Positions 1-13,426 of a stretch of 64,000 nucleotides of DNA are shown here, piece by piece. Below the pieces are notes generated by a model. It made no database searches and was not told the DNA's origin. It worked only from the letters and a program-made list of their open reading frames with translations. A program made the translations under genes and the position numbers. The stretch is from positions 19,700,764 through 19,764,763 of the forward strand of contig JAVLUZ010000142.1 of the NCBI GenBank assembly GCA_036768485.1. Direction: 5' to 3'. The stretch comes from Mermis nigrescens. Taxonomy: Eukaryota > Nematoda > Enoplea > Mermithida > Mermithidae. Within the stretch, counting starts at the first letter, position 1. Each line of letters begins with the position of its first letter.

Positions 1-511
1 GGCTCTTCAGCGTAAATTTACTAAATACATAGTTGTATATCATAGCCCTCTTTCTTACGACGAACGCCTTAACCAACGTAACTTGTGTCGATTAGAATTA
101 CGTCGCCTTCATATTTGCTTATGTATGATGTATCAGATTATTAGTCAAAAATCTTGTCTTTCCATGACAGATTTTTTTGTGCTCAATCAAAAACACTACT
201 CGCTGCACAAATCGTTTCAAGCTAGTTGTTCCTCTTGTCCGTTCTAATTTACAAAAATTTGACTTTTTCTATAAGTATATCTCTGTTTGGAATCACCTAC
301 CTGATTTTGTTGTCTCTTCCCCTAACTTAAATATATTCAAATCTAGATTAATTGATGTCGACTTATCCAAATTTATTATAGGGCGGGCTTAAATCGTCAT
401 TTTCATGACTCACTCATCGTCTTTTGCTGTACGCTTTAATTCTTTTGACCGTACATTTTATTACTCTTTTACATCCTTCGTAATTGTCGCGTTTCAGTAA
501 TAAATTATTTC
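1..511 (+). pseudogene. 3' end of a CR1/Jockey-like LINE (C-terminal RT-ORF fragment plus 3' UTR)
   Basis: The sequence enters the window inside a LINE ORF. Reading the + strand with at least one frameshift near 190 gives a C-terminal tail including FDFFYKYISVWNHLPDFVV (around 257-312). The same tail appears in the better preserved minus-strand LINE at 38492-38968, so both belong to one family. The 3' UTR ends with GTAATAAATT-like sequence near 497-507, matching the other copies at 42905-43040 and 43690-43850. It is non-coding now. The hAT element at 520 was inserted immediately next to its 3' end. Confidence 0.75.
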
Positions 512-1002
512 ATTCATTCTAGGGAACGACCGAAGCTTCGGCTTTGGCCGAAGCTGGGTATTTCTTTGCTTGGCCGAAGGCCGAAGCAAGAAGGAAAAAG
601 GCGAAGGCAAGCTTTTTGAGGTAGTTTTTATTAGCATTAAGGTTTAGACAATGTGCAATATAACTAACCCAAGACGACGCCATTTAGCTCAATTCATCTT
701 CTAGTCACCTTAAGTTTTGTTAAAATATGCTCACAAGAGTAACTGACTATATAAACAGCAAGCAATCATGTACTAATAGCAAAAGCTGACTCATCTAAGC
801 ATTATATCCGCTCCGCATCTGATTCCATTTTAAAAAAGTTCGACTATGAATGAATCGATAGTGATCGCGAAAATGATGAGACACTTAAGGGAAAAGCCAC
901 ACCTTTATTCCTACATGTCTCACATTTGAAGGCATGTCTTTGTTTACTCGAAATTCCAACCCCATCTTTGTACTTGTTGTATATAGTGTCTCTACTGTGT
1001 AC

Positions 1003-1755
1003 CAGTGTTTTTTTAACAATGTCCGTTTGTAGATGTACAAGGATGGTCCCAAAAAGCCTTTGTGTACATTTTGTACACGCAAATTTTTGTGTACTATATT
1101 ATAGTACAGTAGCAATTTTAGTGTGGTAAAACAGGGTTTTCGATCTGTGATAGTGTATATTAGCTAATTTTTGGGTTTCTGACTCCAAAAATTACTGAAA
1201 ATTGTCTCAAAATGGCTCAGAGCGCCGGAAAATTTGACCTTTTTTCATTCTAAATGCAAATTTTGCCATTTTAAAGATATGTAGGACAAACAATTACTCA
1301 TTTCGGCTTGCAAGCGCTAAAATTTTCGGTAATTTTACACCTTTTTACAGTTTTTGTCTTCCCAAAAATTTTTGTATATTTTATACACACAAATTTTTGG
1401 GTACTAGAATAATGGTACAGTAGCGATTTTAGTGTGGTAAAAACAGAGTTGTTCGACTTTTTGGTAGTGTATTTTAGCTAATTCATGGGTCTCTAAGGGC
1501 AAAAATCACTAAGGATCGTCTTAAAACGGCGCGAAGAGCCGATAAATTTGACGTATTTCCTTTTGAAATGCAATTTCTGTCATTATAAAGATATTTAGAA
1601 CGCACAATTACTCATTTCGGGCGTAGCGCCGAAAATTTTGCGAATTTCAGACCTTTTTTACAATTCTTGTCTTCCCAAAAATCTTTGTACATGTACAAAG
1701 ACAGTCCCAAGAATCTTTGTACATCGGGAAAAATCTGCCGAGTATAAAAAAACTT
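1003..1755. mobile_element. M3-family hAT-type MITE (long, internally duplicated copy)
   Basis: It begins CAGTGTTTTTTT and is flanked by perfect 8-bp repeats CTGTGTAC (995-1002 and 1756-1763), which fit the hAT pattern nTnnnnAn. The interior holds FTGTACATGTACAAA-type palindromes near 1686-1702 and degenerate GGCGCGAAG motifs near 1530. It resembles 42548-42890 and 57882-58317 but contains a second copy of its central part (about 1375-1640). No coding capacity. Confidence 0.75.
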
Positions 1756-1989
1756 CTGTGTACCATTCTGCTTTGTATTAAATAATTGCTCCATGGTCGA
1801 CGTGTCAACTTTCTTAAACTTCTGCATCTAATAATGGGAAGAAATCTCTATTTGTTTTTATGTCTACCTTACTTTTACAAATTTAAGTATCAGCATGAAA
1901 ATTAGGAATTAATCAATTAATTGTTTTCATAATTCTCAAGAATTCCAGGCTTTATACCTAATAATACATTATATTTTTTATATATTCAG

Positions 1990-2149
1990 GATACTGAATC
2001 TGATAGGGATGCTGCGGGTGCACGTTTTTTTGGAATAGCGGGTGCGGGTATCCGCTACATCCCTAGAATCTGATGATGATCAATACGTATTAGCTGCTGA
2101 TATAGATGAAATGTCTAATAATGAAATCAGTGCTAATGAAGAGAATTAA
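1990..2149 (+). pseudogene. Acidic terminal-exon-like frame, probably the hAT transposase C-terminus, interrupted by a micro-element
   Basis: An acceptor-like TATATTCAG precedes 1990. The frame then reads DTES, is interrupted by the 62-bp insert plus duplicated target (2004-2073), and continues as an acidic tail rich in D and E to a TAA at 2147-2149, with AATAAA at about 2161. Acidic tails after the dimerisation domain are common in hAT transposases, and it lies inside a hAT element, so I infer a transposase last exon. A host exon cannot be excluded. Confidence 0.4.
2004..2065. mobile_element. 62-bp micro-MITE (hAT type) with perfect 8-bp TSD
   Basis: The ends TAGGGATG...CATCCCTA are inverted repeats. 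The target duplication GAATCTGA is exact at 1996-2003 and 2066-2073. The interior is little more than the two tips, with GCGGGTGC repeats. Confidence 0.8.
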
Positions 2150-2509
2150 TTGCGTTTTTGAATAAAATTTTTGCAATTAATGACAGTTTTATTACTCAAT
2201 ATTCACCCCTGAAACATAATCAAGCTTAACTTTCATATTCATGACTCAATTCGCAATTAATTCTTCATACTCATCATAATTAGACTAAAGAATTTGTACA
2301 GATTCGGCCTTCGGCCGAAGCATCAGCCGAAGCCAAAGCAAGAGCTGGCCGAAGCTTCGGCTTCGGCAGAAGCAAAATTTTGGAGCTTCGGTCGTTCACT
2401 GATTCATTCATTCATTCATTACTGAATAATTGGTTAGGCAACTCATGCCTGTTCTTTAATTTAGTTATTTTTAATCATAATCAAGCATACACTTATATAT
2501 ACTCACGAT

Positions 2510-2636
2510 TAAGATATAAAAACCAAAATTTAACCATTAAAAAACCTTAAAAAACCATTAAAAACCATAAATAACCAAAAAAAACCAAAAAACCAAAATA
2601 TCGGAAATTTTCAAACTTTGGTTTTTTCCAACCCTG
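2510..2636. repeat. AACC-rich tract ending in a hAT-like tip
   Basis: Irregular runs of AACCAAAA/AACCATTAAAA lead into a right end whose reverse complement starts CAGGGTTGGAAAAAACC. The same tip occurs at 36890-37030. The left end of the parent element was not found. Confidence 0.45.
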
Positions 2637-2736
2637 AAAATTATATGCTGTCAAAAACCAGCGGCCTGGACTGCAGGTAATATAGCACACAACGTAAAAT
2701 TATATGCAGTCAAAAACCAGCGGCCTAGACTGCAGG
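2637..2736 (+). repeat. Two tandem copies of a 60-bp unit with TGCAGTC/GACTGCA palindromic arms
   Basis: The unit contains GTCAAAAACCAGCGGCCT, then GACTGCA, and is present twice (about 2642-2676 and 2702-2736). A related but diverged set is at 41283-41470. Confidence 0.7.
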
Positions 2737-3520
2737 ATCTTTTACAGGGGATTTTGAGGTTGAGATAACGCTATTATTCACCGTGTAAACCATTCGAGAA
2801 TTATTATGACCAAAATGAAGGACCTGACATTTTGGTAAGGATAAAAAAGCTGCCAGAAATCGGACCATTCATAAATTTGATTTAGCAAATTATGAAGGTG
2901 GAAAGAGTGCTCAGGCTTTGCATAAATCTTAATATCATCTGCAAATATTAGGATTCTTTTCTGCCTGTCGTTTTGTCTTACTATATCTAAGTAAACTTAA
3001 TAAATGTGTATATTATTTATTGATGTCTATACTGATTATATATGAATGTACTAGACTGTACGTAAACATAAACATACAACTTTAATAAATACTTGTATTA
3101 CTTATATATCTATACACCGTATATCCTTAAGCATGTAAGCCCGGGCCCGGTTTTTTGAGCCCGTTCGATGATTTCCCCTACCTCAGAATTTCTGCCGCTT
3201 CCCAGGTATGAGTGCCATTATGTTATAAATTACTTTTACCGCATCGTGCATAATAGTAAAATTCCATGATATTTATAGAAGTTTTAGATGCTATGGAGAG
3301 AGTGGTTATTGTTTAATGTTTGCAGTTTAGGTCTACGTATTATTTTATGCCGAAAACTATGTTTTTTACCGCGTTTTAAGAAGTTGGGCATTTTAATCTG
3401 GACGATGAAAAAAGAGACGTTCCTAAAGCAAAATTTTTTCATTATTTCTGTTTGGAACGGCTTAAAAGTACGATGCTAGACGATGGCTAAAAGACATCCC
3501 AAATCCAATTTCTTAAGTAT
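2737..3520. other. Intergenic, nothing recognised
   Basis: AT-rich unique-looking sequence. The 63-codon frame at 3288-3479 has no recognisable motif and is probably chance. Confidence 0.5.
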
Positions 3521-3523
3521 GTA

Positions 3524-3701
3524 CACTACTCGCCACGAATGTTTACGCTTTAATAAGCTTCCAGAGCTTGTCAGGGTTATATTTTTAACACGTTGGTCCT
3601 ATTTCCGCCCACGCACAACCGACGTGTTAAACATATAAGTCTTAACAAGCTCTATCATCCTATGGAGCATATTAAAACGTAAACATTCGTGGCGAGCACT
3701 G
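3524..3701. mobile_element. Tc1/mariner-type MITE, 178 bp
   Basis: Inverted repeats of about 33 bp: left TACACTACTCGCCACGAATG continuing to about 3556, and right end reading TACAGTGCTCGCCACGAATG on the other strand. TA dinucleotides flank both ends (3522-3523 and 3702-3703), as expected for Tc1/mariner target duplication. No ORF. Confidence 0.75.
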
Positions 3702-4000
3702 TACGTCTAGCTCCCTAGAAATTGTTGCATGAGCTTAAAAGCCATCGTTGTGCAGAAAAATATATGCCTACCTATTTCCTTGAAAAACCCTTAAAAAACC
3801 TTGCGATTTTTCAAACGTTGTTTAAAAGATGCTCCGAGGCTGTAAAGGATAATGTTATAGATTAGATTTACTGAATGCGACAGATGCGTACTTCTCAATT
3901 TTATTTTTCTAATTTTGAATCGCCATTATCGAGTTGGAGCTTAATCGCGTTAAATTGATGTTAAGGTAATTCTTTAAATATATCAAAGTCAATTTTAACG

Positions 4001-4237
4001 ATGATAAAAACACGTATATTCCTGATTAAAAATCTTCCGCGTACGATAAGTGTCTCAATGTGTTCGTCCGTTTGCTGTCCCTCAACACCAGTTGAAGAAG
4101 ATCAGAAGAAAGTTAAACGACGCGAAATGGTCGATCGAATAATTCGCGTTGATCACGCTGGTGAATTAGGCGCTGATCGAATTTATGCGGGTCAGATGTT
4201 CATCTTAGGGAAGACCACTGTCGGGCCTACCATAAAA
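4001..4237 (+). CDS. COQ7: COQ7 coding exon 1
   Basis: ATG at 4001 is the first Met of the frame; the exon ends ACCATAAAA before donor GTAAGC (phase 0). It encodes the presumed targeting peptide and the first iron-ligand helix. A later in-frame Met at residue 20 is less likely because it would shorten the targeting peptide. Confidence 0.95.
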
Positions 4238-7200
4238 GTAAGCTTGATTAATACATATAAATAGACAGAGACAAGGTAATCAATCACACATAAGGTGATA
4301 GATCTTCGTCTTTAATATTCTTTAATATTTTAGCTCATTTGCTGAGAAGTAACAGCTATATTTCTAATTATTAGGGAGAAATAAAACTAAGCTATCAGAA
4401 TATTTTCAAAACCCCAGAGTTATCAGCGTGATGATCAAAAGGTAGTTTTTGGCTTCTCTTGTTTACCCGTTTGGAAATGAAAGGAGGAATCAACCTTACC
4501 CATTACCCTTACTTGAAAATGCTTCTCGACTAATGGAAAATTCCCAATTCTGAACCTTTGCACGGACAGAATTCGGGAAATTCAGGACAATGTAAGGTTA
4601 AGCAGGAGAATTTTAGAGTTCAATGCAGTGATCTGACTGAGGCTTTGACCTCGAATTTCAAAGGGGTAAAAAAGGTGTATGATGACTATAGGTAGGCAGC
4701 AGCCAGCCAAATTCTGCGGTCCGATGCGAGCAGAATCGTCAGAAATAGCACCGAAAATTCGATTCTGCGGGTGTATCGATTTCGGAGTTCCGAGATCCCC
4801 CATCCAGACCTCCCTGCCAAAGTGTGATTGTGATCAGAATACCATTCACTATAATGACCTTGTGTTCGCTTCTTTCTTTTCTACCTTATCAATCTTTGGT
4901 TCAGAAGACTAAAATGTTAAGAATATTTCTAGCGGCATTTACCTTTTAGAGAAGCGTTGCTTAATTGTACAGGTAATATAGCGGGATGGAATCGTTAACT
5001 TGTCATAGCATCTGATCTTTTGAAAAAGTATATTTTTCTGTTCGATTTTTAGTATTTGAGATGTCATTGTGAATTATATGTATTTTTTAGATAAGGCTAA
5101 AAATACAGAGGTGGCAGTGCTGGGGATCCATCTACCCCACGTTCATGTGTGGTTGGTATTAAGTTTTAACGTATTTAATACATGTAAGTGGGTATATGGG
5201 GGGACTTTTCACACAAAATTGGCCGTTCCCCTGTCCCCTAGTCAGAAAATTTCGGACCTTCACCCGGAGATTTTGGCGAAAAGTTGCGTTTTTTGGGTTA
5301 TTTTAGGGCATTTTTTGCTATTTTTTGGTCAAAAATTGCAGCCATGTACCTCTTCTCCCTCAAAAATATCGGAACCCCCACCCAGAATTTTGAGCTATTG
5401 AGTCCTTACGTATGCTCCATCTCATACATCGATATCGTTGGCCTTTAAGCACATGTGGGAACAGGAGAAAGAACACTTAGAAACCTTTGAAAGGCTTATC
5501 CCGAAATACCGAGCTCGTCCAACAGTATTACTTCCTTTTTGGAATGTGGCGGGCTTCATGCTAGGTTAGCTATTTCGAACATTTGTTTTGGAAGCACGTT
5601 AATAGTTGCCTATCACTACGCGATCGTCACACTTCTTCTTGCATTTATAAGTATCATTCGTCATTACAGTGCGTTTGAAGTTATCTTATGCTGTTTGACT
5701 ATTATTAAGAAGACGTACTTTCATATCATGCAGCATAAATGTAACACTCTGAATTTCGGGTGGGGTGGGTGGGGGGGTCCCTGGCAGATATGCACAGCAG
5801 GGAATTCTGGGGATGGTGTGAAATTTAAGAGTGCCTTTTTGGGCCCACAAATGGTACGTACGTACGTACGCGTCAAAAACATCGTTTTCGGCGTTTCTGA
5901 CGATGCTCTATCTTTCTAGAGCAAAAAACATTTAAAAAATCTCGAAAAAAACGAAAAAAGTCGAATAAATTTTACCAAATATAGTCAAAACATGAGTATG
6001 TGGCGCGAAGAGTTGATAAATTGACACTTTTGAACAAATAGATAGCTAGAAACGCCTGAAACACCTTTTCTTCGACTTTTTAACAAATTTTAGGACACTT
6101 TCTAAAAATCACGAATTCTGGTGGGATTGAAAAAAATCTCCGGGTGGGAGTGGAAATTTTTCTGGTGGGAAATTCCTCCCCTCCCCCTCAAGCCCCCTAC
6201 GATAATGTATGGTCCTTGGCTAATTTTAGGGGAGGAGGTGAATGACCGACAATTTTTGGCCAATAAGGACCAAAAAACGCAATTTTTTCCAAAAATGGGG
6301 GAGTCAAAAAGTTTATTGCTTTGGGGGATAGGGGGACGACCAGATCCCCTGCTACTTGTATGGTACGAAGACTTATACAGCATGGGAATCATGGGAAGAG
6401 GGGGATGACATTTTGAAATTACTTTTGGCCTTAAAAAGGATGGATATCACACATGCACATAAGGGTTGGCTTTATCTCAAGGAAGAGTCTGACAAGGAGG
6501 CAGGCACGTAGCTCTGGGGGGAATGGGGAGGGGGGTCGGGACCCCCAAAATTCAGAAAGAAACCGAAAAATAGGACTTTTTAAAAGTTATTTTGTGTTAT
6601 TTTGGCCTTTTTGCACCCCGGACCACCAAAATTGGTGTTGGTCCCCCCAAAAAATAAGACGGCCAGCTACGTGCCTGCAGGGAGGTACTGTCCGGCGATT
6701 TAGAGCTGACAGAACATTTTCTGTAACATTTTGAGGACATAATCAGTAATAATCCTTAGTTTTTCCCTTCGCGCCCCATTCGTAATTTTATGTACTGCTT
6801 ACTCAAAAAACACCCACATATTGTGTCAAAATGGTCTAAAACATCAAAATTTATTGCTTGATTGATCAATTTCTATATTTTTTAGTGTTATAAGCGATAT
6901 GATGCAGTAAAGATGAATTAAAAATACTTAAAAGTGGGGTATTACCATTCGAAAGTGTTTTATATATTTGGGCTATCTTGACCAGTTCGTTATTTTACTA
7001 GCAAAAATGCGTGAACACAAAATTTACTTTTTGGATTTCTGAGATTTACTCTCCCCCTGCCGACCCTGACCTTGTGTATCTGTTGTGGATACACGTTAAA
7101 ACACTATTTTTCGGTGTTTCTGACGATGCTCTATCTTTCACGGGCGTAAAAATATTTAAAAAATTTCCAAAAAAGTATCAGGGAAATTCGAATAAATTCA

Positions 7201-10200
7201 ACAAAATATTGTCAACAAATAAATAAATGGCACGAATCGCCGAAATTTCAACACTTTTAAGTAAACAGATAGCTAAAAAGGCTTACAAGTTACAACAGTG
7301 CCTTTCTTACTATTTTTTTGTAAAATAGCGAATTCTGGGAGGGGTGAAAATTTTTCTTGGAGGGGTGAAACCCTCAGATCGTGTATAATAGCATACATGT
7401 GGCTAGTAAGATTTTACTTTGTGCTTGTTTCATTATTCGAACTGTTTTTGATTTTTTTATTAATAAATCCTGCACATGTATATAATAACGTTTTTGCGCT
7501 GTTAGTAGATTGTATATATTAAATTGATTTTAAAAGTGTACGGCGATCGGAAAATATTCTGAAATGATATGGGGAAATTAAGATATTGTCTGAGATAATT
7601 TCCGAGTTTTGCTTTAGTGTTTATGACGAAATGATTATTTGTAGTTTATCTATTTTGCTTTTGTGCGTGATGAACATAGGCATAGCTAGGATTTTTTGCC
7701 AGGGGGAATCTGGAAAAATTTTTTAATCTAAAAAACCCATAAAAACGGACGGGGACCATTAAATAACCTGTTTTTTGGGCTTTTCACATTGTTCTGCACT
7801 ATTTAAGCAACAAAAAATAATTTTTTTAAAAATTTGTCCATGTTTTTGACGGAAAATGCTTATAACGCGCGCGAAGCGCTATTTTTTTACCTCCCCTGCA
7901 ATGAAACGATAGAAACTGCCAAAATATAGAAGAAATCGGCGCGAAGCGCCGAATTTTCGATTTTACGTCGCAGAACAGCATCATGCAACTATATTGTTCA
8001 GTTCTTGAACATGTCAAAATTTTCCTCAGGGAGGGAATTTCCCTGGCTATGCCAGTGATGATGAACAATTTTAGAACCATCGCTCACAGTTTATAAATCA
8101 TCAACGTACTGAAGGAACTTTTTGGCTTTATGAGCACGTTGATGCAATCATCATGAAGGTGATTACTGTAGAAAGAGATATTCTGATGTGTAATCTGTAA
8201 GCAACTAGCTTGTTTGTTGTGTAACAGATAAAAAATGAACTATAAGTATTTTAAGTCCATCCGTTGTCAAAGATAGTGTAGGTTTAAGATAATATGTCAT
8301 GTCTAAAATAGAAGCTTCTGGACGCCAGTATGTAGGTACGATTGAGAATAAAAAAAGTGAAAACGAAAACACCGCAAATAAATATACTTACAGTCACTTC
8401 TAATGCAAACGAAGTCGAAAATGTCACGACATTCTCTGGTAGGGATTTCGTTTAGTAAATTTATCAGTTAAGATGATTGGTTTTCAATTGGTTAATCGAA
8501 ATCTGATAATAAACCCTTCTAGAAAAATTTCTCTTATTTCCTGTTTGGTTCTTCAGTTTATACATGCACATAGGGAGCGGTGAGAGGGGGTATTGGCCAC
8601 TTTTGAAGGATCCAAAAGTTAGGTTTGGACGAGCGATTTGATCTAAAAATAGTAAACTTTCCAGCGATTTCGACGTACATAAAAATAGCCCAAAGCTCAA
8701 TTTACTGTAGTAAAAATCCGTGGGTTTTATCCTTTACTGATACCAAAATCTCGATTTTACCCCTTTGGCCAATCTGACCATCTGCATCTATGCTTCATTC
8801 GCTTACTCATTCTGAGTAAATATTGACACTTTCAGGAGCTACGACAGCACTGCTTGGTAAAGAAGGAGCTATGGCTTGTACAGTAGCCGTTGAGGAAGTT
8901 ATAGCCGATCATTATAATGAGTAGGCCACACAAAAACAGTTTCTCTTTATCTCTGGTTTATTCATTACTATTTACTTACGAAAGTCAGATCCGAGAAATG
9001 ATTGAAGATGACTCATCTGAACACAAAGAATTACTAGAAGTAAAATTTATAGTTTGAATTTAACATACTTATGCACTGCATAATTGTATGTGAGTTTCCC
9101 CCAACGAATATCTACTTATTCTAAACAAATGAATTATTTTTCTATGATCTAATTATTCCTACATCTATTTACTTATTCTGACCATTTGCTTAGATTTATT
9201 TTTTGAATGTTTTTATCGTATTAGCACTCACAAAACTATTAAATAAACGTGTATTTAAAAAGTTTTATATAATTTTGAATATCAAGTGTACTGAATATTA
9301 AACAGGTACTAAATATTAGACAATCGACATCATAAATATAAAGCTTAAGCAGAGCTGTGCCGGGACCGAGGCCTGATAATATAGAAGTTGATTGACATTT
9401 ATACTGAAATGTAGCACCATTATCAGCGTTAGGCTGTGTGCGCACTCTCAATTTCGTAATATTCAATATAACATGCATATATATATTGCAAGTTAAGTGA
9501 ACTATACTAAAAAATCAAACACATTTGAATAATCAAATCACGGCTCTAAAAGTAAGCGATACGAGCTAGCTGATGGAAGTAAGACTTATTTCAATCGAAC
9601 AATCCACCGAGTTTGCACCTTACAATAATGATTGTTGAATGTTGTTGAGGTATAAATTCTAGTCATAGTCCTGGGGGCAGACAGAATGGTGTGGGGCTCG
9701 AAATTCTGGGTGGGGTTCCCGGCTATTTTTTGGGGGGGGGGGTAAATGACTTTCCGATTTTTAGCTAGAAATGGCATGAAAACAGCTAAAAATAGCCCAA
9801 AAAAGCAAGTTTTTTTCCAACAATGGAGATCAAAAATATTCTATTTTTTGGGGGACGACCCACTGGGTGGGCTCCACACGTGGGCGTGGGAAGGGCTTTG
9901 AGGGTATGCACCCCTTCCAGAAGGCCGAATACTCCTCCAGGAACCAAAATCCCCCAGAATTCAATTTTTTAAAATTTTTTTCGCAATTTTTTGATGCCAA
10001 TGGATAGTGCTCGATGAGAAACGTTAAAAAATTGTAATTTTTTTGCCATACCACCATTTTAGGACCACTTTTTGACCTTTGAAAAATCTTGCACGCACCC
10101 ACCCCAGAATTTTGGTGCTGCCCATCTATGGTGGGCTCCCCCTATTACATGTATGCGTAGGACTTTTTAAAAAATGGTGTTTGAAAGATGCTTTTATGTA

Positions 10201-13200
10201 TTAATAATAATTAATAATATCAATTATCATTTTTATTATTGTTGTTATTGTTATTATTTATATTATTATTATTATTTCTTTTATTATTGTCATTATTACT
10301 ATTTTTATTAATATTTTTGTTATTATTCGCACAACCAAACAACAACTTTGTAAAAGGATAAACAACTAACAAATTAGGCTGCCGGTATCAAAAGGAAGAC
10401 CGGTCTTTGTCCATGTATGCGGCTGCCCAATTTTTTGGTTGGTTGTCCTTTTAAAAAGTGGTTGTTTAGTTAATTATAGGTTGTTATTGATTGTTAATTA
10501 CTTATCATTGGTTATTGCTTATTGTTTGGTTAGTCATTGGTTGACTGATCAGTTGATTTTTAAATCATTTTCATCATTGATGCACACGGTCAAAAGTTCT
10601 GGGAGGGAGTAAACAGGGTTTCCTTGGGAGAGGGGGTAAACAAGTGTTTTTTATCTATTCAATGATAAATTTTGACAAATTTTAATACTTAATCCGTTTT
10701 ATTTCATTCTTCATGAACATTTATAATTAAATTTGCATGAAAATTGTCTGGATGAATTAATTTGACAGTCTACTGCTCGAAAAATTAGTTTTTGTACCGG
10801 AAACTATAGTGCTAGACGGCCTTTTCCTTGTTCGAGTAACAGATTTGGTTGGTCCTAAAACGGCCTGAGGGTGGTATGCACACCTGGGCGTGGGAGGGGG
10901 TTGGGGTATGCACCCCCAGAAACCAAAATACCCTCCCCCAGAAATCAAAATACTCCCCAGAATTCAATTTTTGAAAATTATTTCGTTTTTTTCGCAATTT
11001 TTTGATGCCAATGGATAGTGCTTGATGAGAAACGTCGAAAAATGGTGTTTTTATCGCCATACCACCATTTTTAAGGCCATTTTTTGGCCTTGAAAAATCT
11101 TGCACCCCCCCCTCAGAATTTTCTTGCTGCCTACGTATGGTGGTATGCCTTCAAGAAGTTGTGGTAGGGGGATACCCCCATACTCCCCCAGTGTGCGTGT
11201 GTGATTCTAATGTCTTTAGAGACATCTTTCTTTTCTTCTAATTGATCGACTGTTCATTTGGTTTTAGTATCATTTTTATATATTATTATTTCACTTCGAT
11301 TCGAAGGGCATTTTGCCAAATTTTCATTGATACTGGCGGGTCTTCCCATTAATATCAACCCGGCCTCCATTAATACCGGGTTGAATGAAGTTGTACGGCT
11401 TGTCCTAGTATGTCCGATACTACTCTACTATTAAGTACAGGCTTGGCTAAAAGTTTAAGACACCCTCAAACAATAGTACAAACAATGCCGTTTAAACTTG
11501 TAGCGAGATTTACAAACTTGGATTATTTTGAACTAACGCACATGAATGAATCTAGGCCAGTTTTTTGCATACTTTTCGAAGAACAAAGTCTCATTCAAAT
11601 CTATTTAGCCGTCCTCATGATACCATCGGCAAAGCTAAATCTTTTTAACCTTATTGTTGAGCTAGAATTGTCTTCATGATTCATCTTGATGCTCAAATAT
11701 CTTTAAAAAGACATATTGCCAAAATTTACCATTGATTAATGATCGATCGATTTCGACTTATTGATTAATGGCCAAGGTTTCTGCAACAAAGCTTTCAAAG
11801 GCATTTGAGCGTCATGAAACGTGGAGGTAATTCTCGTTCGTAACGTAGACAAAAAGGTTAGTTTTTTCAAAAATATCTCGAGAAGAGCTAAACTGGTTTG
11901 AACGAAACTTTGTTTTTTGAAAAGTACGCAAAAACTGGTCTAGCTAGACTTATTCATTTGTGCTCACTGTAAATTAACCCGAATTTGTAAATCTCTTTGC
12001 AAGTTTAAAGGCATACCGAGTTGGGTGTCCTAAACTTTTGGCCAAGCCTGTGCCTACAAAACTAAATATTATTTAATCTGTATTCACTTAAAATCGTCGT
12101 CCCTCGCCTCCTACAAAAGCTTTTCTTTAACGTGAGAAAATAATAGCTCGTTCAAACCTCTTTGTGTTTTTACCGTATTGATCAAATATCAAAGGTCGTT
12201 TCACTCTCTTGCGGCAATTTGAGATTATTCATAGACGACTTAACAGCATACATACGTATTTTTTGTACGAATCATGTTGAAATCTGTTCATTGTCTATGC
12301 TTGGCTACTTTCTCGTTTTCATTCAATGAGAGTGCATGCTGTTTAAACTAGGCAGATATTAAGTGCATATTTTATGTTACGTATTTCCTAGACTACATTT
12401 TTGTAAAGCCTTGTTTATTTTATTATTACATTACGTATTTTGTCATATTCATCAGAAAATTGTTGTAAATTTTTTAGGACTGCATCCGAATTTTATTATG
12501 ACTCGGAAAATAAATTTATGCATGCTCTTTTACTTTTTGCTGAAACGATATTAAGAATAGTCTCTTTTCTATATCCTTAGTTTTTGTACCTTCATTTTCT
12601 TAGGGAATCTTTATTATCAATGAAATCACCGAATGGATATTCTGTCAGCTATTTACGGATGCCCTTATTTACCTTCTCGTATTCTTATACCAGTCGTTTT
12701 TTATCTGATTAATAGTGGTATGTGAGTTCCAGACATGCACAGTATGGGAATTCTGGGGAGGGTTGAAATTATAAACTACCTTTTTTGGGCCAAGAAATAC
12801 ATAATAAAAATTCGAAAAAATCAAAAAAAAGTCGAACAAATTGAACAAAATATCGCCAAAACATGAGTATAATGGCGCGAAGCGCCAAAACATCTGACAC
12901 TTTCTAGCAAACAGATGGCTAAAAACGCTGAGAAAAGAACCTTTTCTACTAATTTTTAGAAAATTTTTGGTAATTTTTGAAAAATCGCGAATTCTGGGGC
13001 GGGTGAAAAATTTCTGGAGGGGGGTGGAAATTATGTTGGGGGGAAATCCCTAAACCCCCCAAGATCATGTATGATGAGTTGATGAGTTCTATAGTCAAAT
13101 GTAGAGCTGTACCGGGGCCGCCTTTTTTTACCGGGCCGGAGCCGCGGCCCAGCCGTGGCCTGGAAACATACCATATAATGCGTTTATATGATATGTCATG

Positions 13201-13287
13201 CTGGCAATTTTTATTTAATATATATGCCAAGCTCTTATTCGTCACATATATTAGATTCATAATAGTTGTGATAGAAGATAATAGTGA

Positions 13288-13358
<71 letters not shown>

Positions 13359-13361
13359 TAA

Positions 13362-13426
<65 letters not shown>

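Larger units (their letters stand above)
520..2401. mobile_element. hAT DNA transposon remnant, 1.9 kb, with terminal inverted repeats and 8-bp TSD
   Basis: The left end TAGGGAACGACCGAAGC pairs with the right end, whose reverse complement begins CAGTGAACGACCGAAGC. Perfect 8-bp target duplications ATTCATTC flank it at 512-519 and 2402-2409. Subterminal regions (530-610 and 2300-2390) are dense in CCGAAGC/GCTTCGG repeats, typical of hAT transposase binding sites. Inside lie an M3 element (1003-1755), a 62-bp micro-element (2004-2065) and a short acidic reading frame (1990-2149). No transposase core is left. Confidence 0.85.

Noticed and set aside
5539..5919. 126-codon frame starting in COQ7 exon 2
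   Set aside because: Wrong register for COQ7, and it continues through intron and an M5 element.
11410..11679. 89-codon frame
   Set aside because: It begins outside and runs along the inverted repeat of the Tc1-like element; no domain.
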